A stretch of 64,000 nucleotides of DNA from JAKVCB01 sp965243695 (GCA_965243695.1 CBDEWC010000014.1:744001-808000); one strand, 5' to 3'; numbered from the stretch's first letter, positions 35,332 to 45,049 are shown. A program made the numbers and translations. Notes: generated from the letters alone by a model not told the origin.

Positions 35332-36960
35332 ATGGTTCCCTCCTTGTCGTTGATCGGTCGTATGATTGGCCTGGCGGTATTGGCTGGGCTGTTGTTGTTG
35401 GTGTTGCGTTGGGGGGACCCCCGTCTGGCTGGTTTGTTGGCGAACACAGGCTGGCTGGTATGTGGTGCGTGTGCCATAGCGATTCCTGTGGGAACTTTTT
35501 GTGCTGTGGCGATCGTCAAAACGAATTTGCCTGGTCGGTATGTTGCCGCGTTGCTGCTAGCTTCTGTAGTCTTCGTGCCGCTTTTTGTACAAGCTGCGGC
35601 CTGGGATTCCGGCTTTGGAATGCAGGGGTGGTATACACTGGCAACCAACCCGCGGCTCGCAGCAGCGCCACTTTTGGTAGGGTGGCCGGCGGCAATATGG
35701 GTCCATGGGTTGGCCGCAGTTCCCTGGGTCGCCCTCATTGTCGGTGTCAGTCTCCGGAACGTTGAACCTGCATTGGAAGAAGATGCGGTACTTCTCGCCC
35801 CACCTGGTACAGTGCTGTGGAAGGTGTCGACTCGACGGTGCTTTATGGCGATGGTGGTTGCTGGATTGTGGGTGGCCGTTGTTTGTACGGCTGAAATATC
35901 AGTAACCGACTTGTTTCAGGTGCGCACTTTTGCCGAGGAGGTTTACACGCAATCGACACTCGGTACTCTCGATCTTCCCGGCGATAACGATTCCGTTGAT
36001 CAGGCCGGTTTTGGCGCGGTGGGGTTGATCATGGGATTGGTACTGACTGCGGTTTTCGCGGTCGCATTGCTCCTCGTGGCGATGGGGTTGTGGCTTGAGG
36101 TAAGCGAACCGCCAACCCGCCCAGGATGGGTAGCCCGATTCGGGAAAATGCGTTGGCTAGTGGGGTTGGTGCTGTGGGTCTTGCTGACCGTCCTTGTCGG
36201 TGTGCCCTTGGCGAGCCTTGTCTACAAAGCAGGGGTGTCTGTTTCTTCAACCGAAAATGGGCGTGAGCGAAGCTGGTCGGTAAGCAAGGCTATGACCTTG
36301 GTAGCCAGAGCCCCCTGGGAGCAGCGCCGCGAGCTCTTGCAAACGACAAGAATCGCTGCCGCCGCCGCGACCGGGGCCGTACTGGTCGGTTTTTGCCTTG
36401 CGTGGTCGTTGCGGCGCAACCGGCGCGTGGGCTGGATCCGTTTGGGGCTGATCGGGTTTTGTTTGACGATTCCAGGACCCCTTTTGGGCTTACTGGTTAT
36501 TCGCTTGATGAATCAACCTCCTGATTCGTGGTTGGCACCATTGGCCTGGTTGTACGACAAGACTCTTTTTGCCCCCTGGCTGGTTCAGGCTGTGCGGTCC
36601 TTGCCTGTTGCCACACTCCTTCTTTGGCCTGCCCTGGCCAGCATACCGCAGAGTTTGCTCGACAGTGCTGCGACTGCGGGTGCTGGCCCGTTATCCCGCC
36701 TGTGGTTCATCGTTTTACCGACTCGCTGGTATGCGCTGCTTGCTGCCTGGATACTGGCTTTTGCCGTGGCTGCCGGAGAATTGGGGGCGACGATTCTTGT
36801 CATTCCGCCAGGTCCAACGACCATCTCGATTCGAATCTTTTCACTTTCCCATTACGGGATTGAAGACCGGTTGGCATCAATCTGTCTGGTGATCATGGGA
36901 ATCATTTCCGTCATGACCGTGGTTGCTGCCACGTTACTGGGCTGGATACGTCGTCAATAG
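35332..36960 (+). CDS. ABC transporter permease, FbpB-like double-module
   Basis: A 542-residue membrane protein with about 12 hydrophobic helices. It has two copies of the binding-protein-dependent permease module, as in iron(III) permease FbpB. The EAA-type cytoplasmic loops are LEEDAVLLAPPGTVLWKVST at about residue 145 and LLDSAATAGAGPLSRLWFIV near 440. It would carry a small ion or metabolite into the cytoplasm. Neither a matching importer ATPase nor a solute-binding protein is adjacent; the ATPase at 39630 is of another subfamily. A start at the second ATG (35353 region) is also possible. Confidence 0.82.
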   Translation: MVPSLSLIGRMIGLAVLAGLLLLVLRWGDPRLAGLLANTGWLVCGACAIAIPVGTFCAVAIVKTNLPGRYVAALLLASVVFVPLFVQAAAWDSGFGMQGWYTLATNPRLAAAPLLVGWPAAIWVHGLAAVPWVALIVGVSLRNVEPALEEDAVLLAPPGTVLWKVSTRRCFMAMVVAGLWVAVVCTAEISVTDLFQVRTFAEEVYTQSTLGTLDLPGDNDSVDQAGFGAVGLIMGLVLTAVFAVALLLVAMGLWLEVSEPPTRPGWVARFGKMRWLVGLVLWVLLTVLVGVPLASLVYKAGVSVSSTENGRERSWSVSKAMTLVARAPWEQRRELLQTTRIAAAAATGAVLVGFCLAWSLRRNRRVGWIRLGLIGFCLTIPGPLLGLLVIRLMNQPPDSWLAPLAWLYDKTLFAPWLVQAVRSLPVATLLLWPALASIPQSLLDSAATAGAGPLSRLWFIVLPTRWYALLAAWILAFAVAAGELGATILVIPPGPTTISIRIFSLSHYGIEDRLASICLVIMGIISVMTVVAATLLGWIRRQ

Positions 36961-37013
36961 TGGCTAGCGAGACCACTTTTTTCCAAGGGAAACCTTTTCT
37001 GTTATCACAGGGC

Positions 37014-37044
37014 TTGTCATTTGCAGTTTGATTTCCGATAGAAT
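37014..37044 (+). promoter_or_regulatory. Weak candidate promoter
   Basis: TTGTCA (37014-37019) and TAGAAT (37039-37044) are 19 bases apart, in the 114-base gap before the 839-residue gene. The spacing is long and the match moderate. Confidence 0.28.
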
Positions 37045-37074
37045 GTGTCGTGGAGAGGATCGCTGACTGGAAAA

Positions 37075-39594
37075 ATGATCGACATGATGAACAAGAAGCA
37101 GGCACGAATGTCTCACCTGCCGTCGTCAACTCAGATGGATGGTCTCTATTGGGTTTTGCCGTCCTTATTGGTTCTCGCGATGCTCACGATTGGTGGATGT
37201 GGCGGTTGTCGATCTGACAATCCGCAGTCCAAGGCGGAGAAAGAGGAAGTAGAGAAAGAAAAAGAGGAAGAGAAGAAAGAAAAATTTGAAACCAGTCCCC
37301 TCCGATTCTTACCCAGTGGTTCATTCTTCAACCAGGACAGCTTGGACGATGTGCTTCCAATGTCGTTGTTTGTCAAACCGGGGCATTGGGTAGCTTCGTC
37401 GCAGGAAATCACGGTCAATCATTTTAACTTTACTGGTCGGGTTGCGTTACACATCACCGATCAAAAACAGCGAGATATTCCTGTGCAGGGGACACAGTTC
37501 GTATTGCGCAGCGAACGCCCTGTGGTTCTTGCGAAGGAGCGTCCCAAGAACATTGAGTCCCTGCTGTTCGTGCCAGCGGTTGACAAAAAAATGCGCGTCT
37601 ACAATGAATTACACGAACGTCGTTCAGGCGTAACGGCAGATGAACAGTGGTATGGTTTGAATATAATGCCACTCTACCAGTACAACTTTGTTGTGCTTGC
37701 CACCGAGCCGGAGCGATACAGTTTTTTGAAATTTCTCGACTCGGTACGAGTTCCCTTTGGAGGATTTAGCGAACATGACGTTCCCGAAAATACGACCGTC
37801 TACCGGGTACTGTTACCTAATATTTCGGAGCGAATTCCGTTGCCCGAGAATTCGCTTGCCTGGACAAGCATGGCCTATATCCTGTGGGACGAAGTTAATC
37901 CGGAGTTGTTTACTCCTGATCAGCAGACAGCATTGTTGGACTGGCTTGCGTGGGGTGGCCAAATCCTGATGAACGGGCCTGACTCGCTTGACTTGCTGGC
38001 CGGGAGCTTTCTCGAGCCCTATTTGCCGGCAATTTCGGTTGGTTCCCGTAATATTGATGCGGGGGACCTCGCCGAGTTGAGCCAGGGTTGGACAATTCCA
38101 TCAGGCAAGATATTTGGGAAACCGCTCATCCCTAAACGCCCCTGGTCGGGCGTAGCCCTGGAAATCGATAAAAAGGCCACGCCGCTTCCCTCGACCGGTC
38201 AACTGCTGGTGGAGCGTGATACGGGTCGAGGACGGATTGTTGTTTCAGCAATGCAGCTATCGGAAAAAGAGCTCATCGACTGGGCGCCACATTTCAGTGG
38301 GTGGTTCAATGCGTGCTTGCTGCGCCGGCCTCCCCGCAAGTTTGTGCAGGGTGCCTTTGCGATTGACGATGATCCCGACTCAGCCAATTTGGTCTGGGCT
38401 GACCGGGACAAGCAGGATCGACGACTTGATGCACGGCTCACGACTGGGTTGCGATACTTTACTCGCGACACGGGAGTCGACACAAATTTCCAGGAGGTAT
38501 CCCCTAATAAGTTTGGGATGATTCCACCAGCTGGGTCCAAAGAATTGGCCAAGCAGTATTTCCCAGGAGGAATTGGAGGATGGAATGACGCCAGTGCGCC
38601 CGCCAATGCGGCCCGTGAAGTCCTTCGTGAGGCCGCAGGCGTTGAAGTGCCGCGGGCATCGTTTGTGGTGCTATGCGTGGCAGTTTACCTGGTCATTTTA
38701 GTGCCGCTGAATTGGTTGTTTTTTCGGGCGATTGGTCACGTCGAATGGGCCTGGGTAGTTGCTCCTCTGATCGCGGTCGGGGCGACGTTTGGTGTGGTTC
38801 ACTTTGCGCGACTTGATATTGGCTTTGTTCGTGCCCAAACAGAAGTGGCTATCCTCGAATTGCAACCTGCATATTCGCGGGGGCATTTGACCCGGTTTAC
38901 GGCACTCTATACGTCACTGGCAACAACTTACGATATCGAGTTTGATCATCCTACTACCCTTGCTGCCCCATTTCCCGCCCGGGATGATTTTGCAATGCTA
39001 CGCAGGTCGATCGTGAATTTTGAGAAGTACGATACGGTACGGCTTTCCGGATTGCGGGTCGACTCGAATTCAACGAATGTTGTGCATAGCGAACAGATGT
39101 TTGTTATGGACGCGCCGATCCAACTGGGTGTTTCGTCGCGCGGGCATCAACAAATAGAGAATCGTTCACAGCTTGATTTGAAGGAAGTTGGTGTCATCCG
39201 TCGCAGGGATCAGCCGCCCGGACCAGCCGGAAAAATCTACTTGGAAGGATGCTGGATTGGCAATCTGGATTCCCGTGAGTCGCAGTCGATCAGCTTTGTC
39301 CCACTGGAAGTTGCTGGCAGTCAGATTCCTTTTGCTGCGGAACGCCAAAATGAAACCCGTTTGTCGGGAGAGGGGCTGAACATCGACGCGATGATGCGAT
39401 CTGCCTGCAATCCCAGGCAGATCGCACCGGGTGAAACACGATTGGTAGGAAGGGTTGACGAGATCATGTCAGGCGAGAAAGTTTTTCCCGCGGCCTCTCA
39501 ACAACAAGGTTCGACATTGGTCTTGGCCCATCTGGAATATGGGCCCCGCCTGGCCCCGCGCCGGGATCTTAACGTGGTTCGTAATGTGCAATAA
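37075..39594 (+). CDS. Large membrane-anchored lipoprotein-like hypothetical protein
   Basis: An 839-residue protein from the ATG at 37075; several nearby ATGs are possible. The N-terminus has a hydrophobic helix and a lipobox-like LTIGGCGGC, then a highly charged Glu/Lys linker (about 55-75). The long middle is probably extracytoplasmic and includes a glutamine-amidotransferase-like stretch (LLDWLAWGGQILMNGPDSL), as in proteins of ABC gliding-type clusters. Two helices near residues 540-590 (VVLCVAVYLVILVPLNWLFF) anchor it. The ABC ATPase gene starts 35 bases downstream, so the two are probably one transcript and one complex. I know this family only as conserved planctomycete hypotheticals next to ABC ATPases. 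Confidence 0.74.
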   Translation: MIDMMNKKQARMSHLPSSTQMDGLYWVLPSLLVLAMLTIGGCGGCRSDNPQSKAEKEEVEKEKEEEKKEKFETSPLRFLPSGSFFNQDSLDDVLPMSLFVKPGHWVASSQEITVNHFNFTGRVALHITDQKQRDIPVQGTQFVLRSERPVVLAKERPKNIESLLFVPAVDKKMRVYNELHERRSGVTADEQWYGLNIMPLYQYNFVVLATEPERYSFLKFLDSVRVPFGGFSEHDVPENTTVYRVLLPNISERIPLPENSLAWTSMAYILWDEVNPELFTPDQQTALLDWLAWGGQILMNGPDSLDLLAGSFLEPYLPAISVGSRNIDAGDLAELSQGWTIPSGKIFGKPLIPKRPWSGVALEIDKKATPLPSTGQLLVERDTGRGRIVVSAMQLSEKELIDWAPHFSGWFNACLLRRPPRKFVQGAFAIDDDPDSANLVWADRDKQDRRLDARLTTGLRYFTRDTGVDTNFQEVSPNKFGMIPPAGSKELAKQYFPGGIGGWNDASAPANAAREVLREAAGVEVPRASFVVLCVAVYLVILVPLNWLFFRAIGHVEWAWVVAPLIAVGATFGVVHFARLDIGFVRAQTEVAILELQPAYSRGHLTRFTALYTSLATTYDIEFDHPTTLAAPFPARDDFAMLRRSIVNFEKYDTVRLSGLRVDSNSTNVVHSEQMFVMDAPIQLGVSSRGHQQIENRSQLDLKEVGVIRRRDQPPGPAGKIYLEGCWIGNLDSRESQSISFVPLEVAGSQIPFAAERQNETRLSGEGLNIDAMMRSACNPRQIAPGETRLVGRVDEIMSGEKVFPAASQQQGSTLVLAHLEYGPRLAPRRDLNVVRNVQ

Positions 39595-39629
39595 ACCATT
39601 AAAACTAAACTCGTTTTCATACAGACCCT

Positions 39630-40556
39630 ATGATTGAACTCAAAAACTTCAGTAAGACATACGGCGATTTTGTTGCGGTCGATGATTTGAGCTTTAAGAT
39701 CGAAGAGGGCGAAATATTTGGTTTCATCGGCCCCAATGGGGCCGGTAAGAGCACAACAATCCGGTTCCTGGCGACATTGCTTAAGCCAACCGCCGGTGAA
39801 GGGATCGTTAACGGCCACTACGTTTCACGTGATCCCATTGGCGTGCGCAAAAGCGTGGGGTATATGCCAGACAGTTTTGGGGTGTATGACGGCATGAAAG
39901 TATGGGAGTTCCTTGACTTTTTTGCGGTTGCCTATCAGATCCCCCGAACTCGCCGCAAAGGGGTCCTTTCCGATGTCCTGGAACTGTTAGACCTGACTCA
40001 CAAACGGGATGCTTTTGTGAACGGATTATCTCGCGGCATGAAGCAAAGACTTTGCCTGGCGAAAACATTGGTTCACGATCCCCCTGTGCTTATTCTGGAC
40101 GAGCCAGCCAGCGGACTCGATCCGCGTGCCCGTTTGGAAGTCAAGGCCTTGCTCAAAGAACTCCGCCAGATGGGAAAGACAATCCTCATTTCCAGTCATA
40201 TTCTCACCGAACTGGCCGATTGTTGTACGTCAATTGGGATCATTGAACGGGGGAAAATGTTGTTGCATGGGACGATTGATCAAGTCTATCAGCAGATTCA
40301 GCAGAATCGCCAGATCATGGTGAAATTTTCAGGAGATCCCAGTCCGGGAGTTAGTTTGATACGCAGTGACCCCAATGTTCGGAATGTGCAACTCGATACC
40401 CGGCACTGGATGGTGGAACTTGCTGGCGATGATCGTGATGTAGAGCGGTTGCTTCAGCAACTGGTCACCGCCCAATGCGGGTTGCTTTCCTTTGCAGAAC
40501 AGGAACCGACTTTAGAAGATGTTTTCATGATGGTCACTAAGGGGTTGGTGACGTAG
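39630..40556 (+). CDS. ABC transporter ATP-binding protein (ABC-2/NatA-like)
   Basis: A 308-residue ATPase subunit. Walker A is GPNGAGKSTT near residue 35, the signature is LSRGMKQRL near 135, Walker B is VLILDEPASGLDP near 155, followed by the His switch in SSHI. The C-terminal 80 residues are the extension usual in ABC-2 exporters (LEDVFMMVTKGLV). It follows the large lipoprotein-like gene after 35 bases. No ABC-2 permease gene is present on either side, so its membrane partner must be the 839-residue protein or lie elsewhere. Confidence 0.92.
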   Translation: MIELKNFSKTYGDFVAVDDLSFKIEEGEIFGFIGPNGAGKSTTIRFLATLLKPTAGEGIVNGHYVSRDPIGVRKSVGYMPDSFGVYDGMKVWEFLDFFAVAYQIPRTRRKGVLSDVLELLDLTHKRDAFVNGLSRGMKQRLCLAKTLVHDPPVLILDEPASGLDPRARLEVKALLKELRQMGKTILISSHILTELADCCTSIGIIERGKMLLHGTIDQVYQQIQQNRQIMVKFSGDPSPGVSLIRSDPNVRNVQLDTRHWMVELAGDDRDVERLLQQLVTAQCGLLSFAEQEPTLEDVFMMVTKGLVT

Positions 40557-40713
40557 TGTCGTCTCCCTCAGTTGTTGCGGTCGTATCATTCGCTTTGACG
40601 GTTGCTGCCATGCCAGACCCTAGACCTGCTCTCTCAAGCGGGTTGCTTTGAAGCCAACGGTTGGTGTGACAACTGTGGAGAGTTTGGCGGGTTCTCTTAA
40701 GGGAGGCCGCGCT

Positions 40714-41748
40714 TCAGGCATTAAGCTTTACACGGGCATCGTTGGCTACATGGACCCACACGTGAACGTGGGGAGCACCGCGATAGTGCCACACGAACGA
40801 AGGACCTTCCAGGCGCCAGCAGTCCCATACCCGGTCGTTACCCAGGTCGTGTTCGGCGTAATAGGCCATGTGGCACGCATCAAGGCCACCTTGTGCCCTC
40901 AGGCAGGCGACCACTTCGTCCTGGTCAGATTGCCGATAGGGTTCGAGGAGTGTTTGTAGTGTCTCTTGGACAAGTTGTTTTTGATCGGCAGAAAGTTCGG
41001 CAATGGGAAGGCCCTGAAATTTACCGTTGGGGCCACGAAATCCAACTTTCGATTCGTGTGGCATACCTCTGTCGACACGTGCTTGTGCGCGTTGCTTGCC
41101 ATCGAGGGCATCGTAAAGCAAGTTGGCCGAAAGCGCCTGAGGCCAAAACACATTGCCGGGATGGTCGGGACCTTCATTAAAGCCATCAGCCGCATGACCG
41201 TAGAAAATTGGGCCACCAAAGGCAACGTGTTTTGCTGAGTTTCCATCACAACGCGTAGTCATGTGACGCCCGGTCAAGACAAACTCAAACTCGGCACGAC
41301 CTGGTTCTCCAAAGATGGCAATACTGTTGGTTTCTCCAAACCCGCCACTGTCGTCGTCGAGTTGCTTGTCGATCTTGGCGTGCCAGTCGGGTTGGTAAAT
41401 TCCCTCGAAAATCTCGCGGATCATTGCCTGTTGGTCGTCGCTGAAGAATTTGCTGTTGATGTAGTGTTTAGTAACGTCCCAGTTGTTCGCAACACGGGTA
41501 CGCAACAGCTTGCGTTTCGGATCTTGATAGTTCCAGTCAAAACATACGGCTTCGCGCTGCCCAGGAGAGAAGGAATCGTAAAGTGTTTTCACCAGCGACT
41601 CGGGCGTGTTTGCGTGGGGATCGGGTTGTTTGGGAGTCGCCCAGACTTTACCGGATGGCAAGGTGAGTGAAGCACCTGTGCCAAGCATGACACCGCCAGC
41701 GGTTTTGAGAAAGTTGCGCCGGGGAATTGAACTGAAGTGTGGACTCAT
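40714..41748 (-). CDS. DUF3500 family protein with Tat signal
   Basis: A 344-residue exported protein. The ATG at 41748 is preceded by CCGGAG and gives a twin-arginine signal (IPRRNFLKTAGGVMLGTGAS). The rest matches the DUF3500 family, of unknown function: GQREAVCFDWNY, FGEPGRAEFEFVLTGRHMTTR, and a C-terminal His cluster (FVWHYRGAPHVHVWVHV) that looks like a metal or active site. Export in folded form by Tat agrees with a cofactor or metal. The longer frame to 41928 contains no signal and is not supported. It lies between two convergent and leftward genes without clear link. Confidence 0.82.
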   Translation of the reverse strand: MSPHFSSIPRRNFLKTAGGVMLGTGASLTLPSGKVWATPKQPDPHANTPESLVKTLYDSFSPGQREAVCFDWNYQDPKRKLLRTRVANNWDVTKHYINSKFFSDDQQAMIREIFEGIYQPDWHAKIDKQLDDDSGGFGETNSIAIFGEPGRAEFEFVLTGRHMTTRCDGNSAKHVAFGGPIFYGHAADGFNEGPDHPGNVFWPQALSANLLYDALDGKQRAQARVDRGMPHESKVGFRGPNGKFQGLPIAELSADQKQLVQETLQTLLEPYRQSDQDEVVACLRAQGGLDACHMAYYAEHDLGNDRVWDCWRLEGPSFVWHYRGAPHVHVWVHVANDARVKLNA

Positions 41749-41828
41749 GTTTAGTAACTCCGGTGAGGTGAGCTTGCCGTCATTAGAACATGATTTTCGA
41801 ATTGTGGCAAAGCGGGTCCGACCATCTT

Positions 41829-42677
41829 TTAGCGACGAGTGGTTTTGAGCTGGCAACAGGGGCAAAAAAAGGTTGCTCTTTGAGACTGGACTACCCGGAC
41901 AATTTCGCCTTTGTTGCAGGTGGGGCATGGTTTGCCAGCTCGCGCGTAAACACGGTGATGATTTTGATAACTCCCCTGTTTGTTTAAGGCATTGCGATAA
42001 GTACCGTCGCTTAACGTGGATCCCTCATGCCGAATTGCTTCTTCCAGAACCTCGTGCGTTGCATCGGCAAGTTTTTCCCACTGCGTTTTTTTTAGGAGGT
42101 CACAACGACGTTCCGGATGGATGCCTGCCACATGCAGGATTTCTGCAGCGTAGAGGTTGCCGATGCCAGCAACCACGCGTTGATCGAGCAGTGCCACTTT
42201 AATAGCTCGTTTGCTCCTGTTGAGCTGCTGGCGATAGTCGCTAGCTGTTACCGAGAGGGCATCGGGACCAAGATTTGTGGGACCAAACAGTTCAAAGAAC
42301 CTGGTCGCTGACAAAAGCCGCACGTTGCCCAAGCCACGGCGATCCCAATAATAGAGTTCGTTTACGGGAGTACCCGACAGGTCGAGTCGCCAGCGAAGAT
42401 AGGCCTGGCTTGGTGGGGTGGTTACCAGTACCAGCCCTGTCATTCGTGGTTCTACGACGATAGCGGAATCGGAATCGAGCCAGATAACCACACGTTTGCC
42501 CACCCGGGCGACCTCTCGAACGGTGGTTCCCGAGACCAGGCGGCGAAATCGGTCGATTCTAGGGGTTATCAGAATCGGTTTTTGACGACAAGCAGTGCGG
42601 GTGGCATTGACGATCTGCCGGCCTACAATCCCCTGGATCCCGCGACACATGGTTTCGACTTCGGGTAATTCAGGCAT
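41829..42677 (-). CDS. mutM: Formamidopyrimidine-DNA glycosylase
   Basis: A 282-residue DNA repair enzyme (Fpg) that removes 8-oxoguanine and ring-opened purines and nicks the strand. The N-terminal catalytic Pro2 with Glu3 is in MPELPEVET, the conserved Lys is near 61 (GKRVVIW), and the helix-two-turn-helix is around GIGNLYAAEILHVAGIHP. The C-terminal zinc finger is CPTC...CPCC, with one residue more between the pairs than in the E. coli enzyme. Complete and of normal length. It is divergent from the small ORF and trpB. Confidence 0.95.
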   Translation of the reverse strand: MPELPEVETMCRGIQGIVGRQIVNATRTACRQKPILITPRIDRFRRLVSGTTVREVARVGKRVVIWLDSDSAIVVEPRMTGLVLVTTPPSQAYLRWRLDLSGTPVNELYYWDRRGLGNVRLLSATRFFELFGPTNLGPDALSVTASDYRQQLNRSKRAIKVALLDQRVVAGIGNLYAAEILHVAGIHPERRCDLLKKTQWEKLADATHEVLEEAIRHEGSTLSDGTYRNALNKQGSYQNHHRVYARAGKPCPTCNKGEIVRVVQSQRATFFCPCCQLKTTRR

Positions 42678-42701
42678 CGTGGGGCGCCCTCAGGAGGATG
42701 T

Positions 42702-42863
42702 ATGGGTGGTCGGAAGAGAGAGCCCGGCTGCCTGGCAGTCGTGATCGCAGTTGCCATAGCCGCGTTGTCACAGCCGCAGGGCGGGGGCAGTGGGCTTGCC
42801 GGCCAACAGGTTGCCGGTCATTCTACTGACCCTTTTCGCAAACAGCCACCACCGTTGGCATGA
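42702..42863 (+). CDS. Possible small exported protein, 53 residues
   Basis: A 53-codon frame with an AGGAGG site four bases before its ATG. It codes for a basic N-terminus, a hydrophobic core (CLAVVIAVAIAALS) that looks like a signal peptide, and a short Gly/Pro/Gln-rich mature part. It starts only 24 bases from the divergent mutM start and ends 63 bases before trpB. I recognise no family. Its promoter would have to lie within mutM, which lowers confidence. Confidence 0.42.
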   Translation: MGGRKREPGCLAVVIAVAIAALSQPQGGGSGLAGQQVAGHSTDPFRKQPPPLA

Positions 42864-42926
42864 TGCACTTGCGTCTTCGTGCCGGGCAGTTGAGAATTCA
42901 GGTAGAAAGCTTTGCAGGAAGAAAAC

Positions 42927-44144
42927 ATGACCAACACATCGACAACTGCCGCAAGTCAGGTTCCCGACGATGCGGGCCGTTTTGGGTCTTTTGGAGGCCG
43001 ATACGTACCCGAGACGCTTATACGCGCTTTGGATGAACTAGCCGTCCAATATGAAGCGACCCGCAAAGACAAGTCTTTTCAGCAGGAATTGACTTCCTTG
43101 CTGAAGCATTATGTTGGTCGTCCGTCGCCGCTCTACCTTGCCAGGCGGATGACTGAACGTGTCGGTGGGGCAAAGATCTGGTTGAAACGGGAAGATCTTA
43201 ATCACACCGGCGCACACAAGATCAATAACACGCTTGGGCAGGCGCTGATGACGTTGCGAATGGGCAAGCAGCGTGTTATTGCTGAGACAGGTGCCGGTCA
43301 GCATGGAGTTGCGACAGCCACAGCTTGTGCCCACTTTGGCTTGCCATGTATCGTTTACATGGGTGAAGAAGACATTCGCCGGCAAGCTCCCAACGTGTTC
43401 AGCATGAAACTTCTGGGTGCCGAAGTAAGACCGGTCACCAGTGGAAGTCGCACGCTTCGCGATGCGATCAACGAGGCAATGCGCGATTGGATGTCGAGTG
43501 TTGATTCGACCCACTACATTCTTGGATCGGTCGTCGGGCCACATCCTTTTCCCAGAATCGTACGGGATTTTCAATCGGTGATCGGTTGCGAGACGATCGA
43601 ACAATCCCGTGCCCAGTTGGGGAGGTTGCCTGATATCGTGGTGGCATGTGTTGGTGGTGGCAGCAACGCGGCAGGCATGTTTTATCCGTTTGTAGAGCAT
43701 CGAGAAGTTCAACTCATTGGTGTCGAAGCAGGTGGGCGCAGCGAACAGGCTGGTGATCATGCATCGCCACTCAGCTATGGGCAACCGGGAGTCTTACACG
43801 GAAGTTACAGCTATGTGATGCAGGATGACGATGGACAGACATGCGACGTACATTCCATGTCTGCAGGGTTGGATTATCCTGGTGTTGGCCCTGAACACAG
43901 TTACTGGAAGGATTCGGGTCGTGTTGTGTATGGTAACGTGCGTGACAATGATGCACTGTCCGCTTTCGACACCCTGGCACACGATGAAGGCATCCTGGCA
44001 GCCCTGGAAAGTTCTCATGCTGTGGCCCGTGCCATCGAATTAGCGGCGGGGCGATCTCGCGAAGAAAACATCGTTGTTTGCCTCTCTGGCCGTGGGGACA
44101 AGGATGCTGCCGAGATCGCTCGGCTTAAGGACCAATCTGCTTAG
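42927..44144 (+). CDS. trpB: Tryptophan synthase beta chain
   Basis: A 405-residue enzyme that condenses indole with L-serine using pyridoxal phosphate. The cofactor Lys is in HTGAHKINN. Other family blocks are FGSFGGRYVPETL at the start, ETGAGQHGVATA, and the phosphate-binding GGGSNAAG; GRGDKD closes the C-terminus. The ATG at 42927 has an AGGAAG site six bases upstream. trpA follows after 26 bases, so the two make the alpha2-beta2 complex from one transcript. No trp leader peptide or attenuator was seen ahead of it. Confidence 0.97.
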   Translation: MTNTSTTAASQVPDDAGRFGSFGGRYVPETLIRALDELAVQYEATRKDKSFQQELTSLLKHYVGRPSPLYLARRMTERVGGAKIWLKREDLNHTGAHKINNTLGQALMTLRMGKQRVIAETGAGQHGVATATACAHFGLPCIVYMGEEDIRRQAPNVFSMKLLGAEVRPVTSGSRTLRDAINEAMRDWMSSVDSTHYILGSVVGPHPFPRIVRDFQSVIGCETIEQSRAQLGRLPDIVVACVGGGSNAAGMFYPFVEHREVQLIGVEAGGRSEQAGDHASPLSYGQPGVLHGSYSYVMQDDDGQTCDVHSMSAGLDYPGVGPEHSYWKDSGRVVYGNVRDNDALSAFDTLAHDEGILAALESSHAVARAIELAAGRSREENIVVCLSGRGDKDAAEIARLKDQSA

Positions 44145-44170
44145 CCATTAGCCACCTAACCAATTTTTGT

Positions 44171-44977
44171 ATGTCGACAATAGACGAACTTTTCACGAAC
44201 CTTCGTGCCGCAGGTCGCAAAGCCCTGATGCCGTTTATCACAGCCGGTGACCCCGATGTGGAATTTTCGGCAAGTCTTCTTGCCGAACTTGTCAGGCAGG
44301 GATGTCATCTGTGTGAGGTTGGAATTCCCTACAGCGATCCGATTGCCGATGGACCTGTCATTCAAGCTTCTTACACGCGAGCTCTGGATAATCGCGTACG
44401 GCTTGAGCAGATTCTTGAGATGCTTGCCGGTGTGACTCCAAAGTTAAACGCGCCGGTTGTTACAATGACAAGTTATGCCATTATCTCTCGGCAGGATGAG
44501 GAGCGGTACGTCGATTCCATAGCCGAAGCTGGTATCGCTGGAATTATTGCTCCCGATTTGCCAGTGGAGGAGTCGGCACCTCTGGCAAAAATTTGTGCGA
44601 CACGCGACATCAGTCTCATTCAACTCGTGACCCCCACTACTCCACGAGAACGGACATTGAGAATTGCCGAGACATCGACCGGGTTTCTTTACTATGTTTC
44701 GGTGACGGGAATTACCGGAGAACGAACAGAACTACCGGCAGAACTTATCGACAATGTCGCCTGGCTTCGCGAGCAGACCTCCCTGCCAATTTGCATTGGA
44801 TTTGGCATCAGCGATCCAGAACATGTGCGAATGTTGGCACCCGTTGCCGATGGATTAATTGTGGGTTCAGCCATTGTGCGTCGTATTGCCGCTGGTCGGG
44901 ACAATCCGCGAGAGGCGGTCCTGAAGGACATTGGCAATTATGTATCGACATTGCTCAGTGAGCTGTCGGTCGCTTGA
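44171..44977 (+). CDS. trpA: Tryptophan synthase alpha chain
   Basis: A 268-residue TIM-barrel enzyme that cleaves indole-3-glycerol phosphate to indole, which is channelled to TrpB. Catalytic Glu and Asp are in CEVGIPYSDPIADGP; the phosphate site is GFGISDP and GSAIV. Length is normal. It is the second gene of the trpB-trpA pair and is closed by a hairpin at 44988-45010. Confidence 0.97.
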   Translation: MSTIDELFTNLRAAGRKALMPFITAGDPDVEFSASLLAELVRQGCHLCEVGIPYSDPIADGPVIQASYTRALDNRVRLEQILEMLAGVTPKLNAPVVTMTSYAIISRQDEERYVDSIAEAGIAGIIAPDLPVEESAPLAKICATRDISLIQLVTPTTPRERTLRIAETSTGFLYYVSVTGITGERTELPAELIDNVAWLREQTSLPICIGFGISDPEHVRMLAPVADGLIVGSAIVRRIAAGRDNPREAVLKDIGNYVSTLLSELSVA

Positions 44978-44987
44978 GCGGTTTCTG

Positions 44988-45010
44988 AAGCCTATTCTGA
45001 GGCTTGTTTT
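44988..45010 (+). terminator. Terminator after trpA
   Basis: A 6-bp stem AAGCCT/AGGCTT with a six-base loop is followed by GTTTT. It is short but well placed, 10 bases after the trpA stop. Confidence 0.5.
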
Positions 45011-45049
45011 AAGCGGGCTACAACCAGACTTTGCGTCGATGCCAAATAT

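Noticed and set aside
39630..40556. The ATPase as partner of the FbpB-like permease at 35332
   Set aside because: Its sequence is of the ABC-2/NatA export type with the exporter C-terminal extension, not an importer ATPase, and it is separated by the 839-residue gene.
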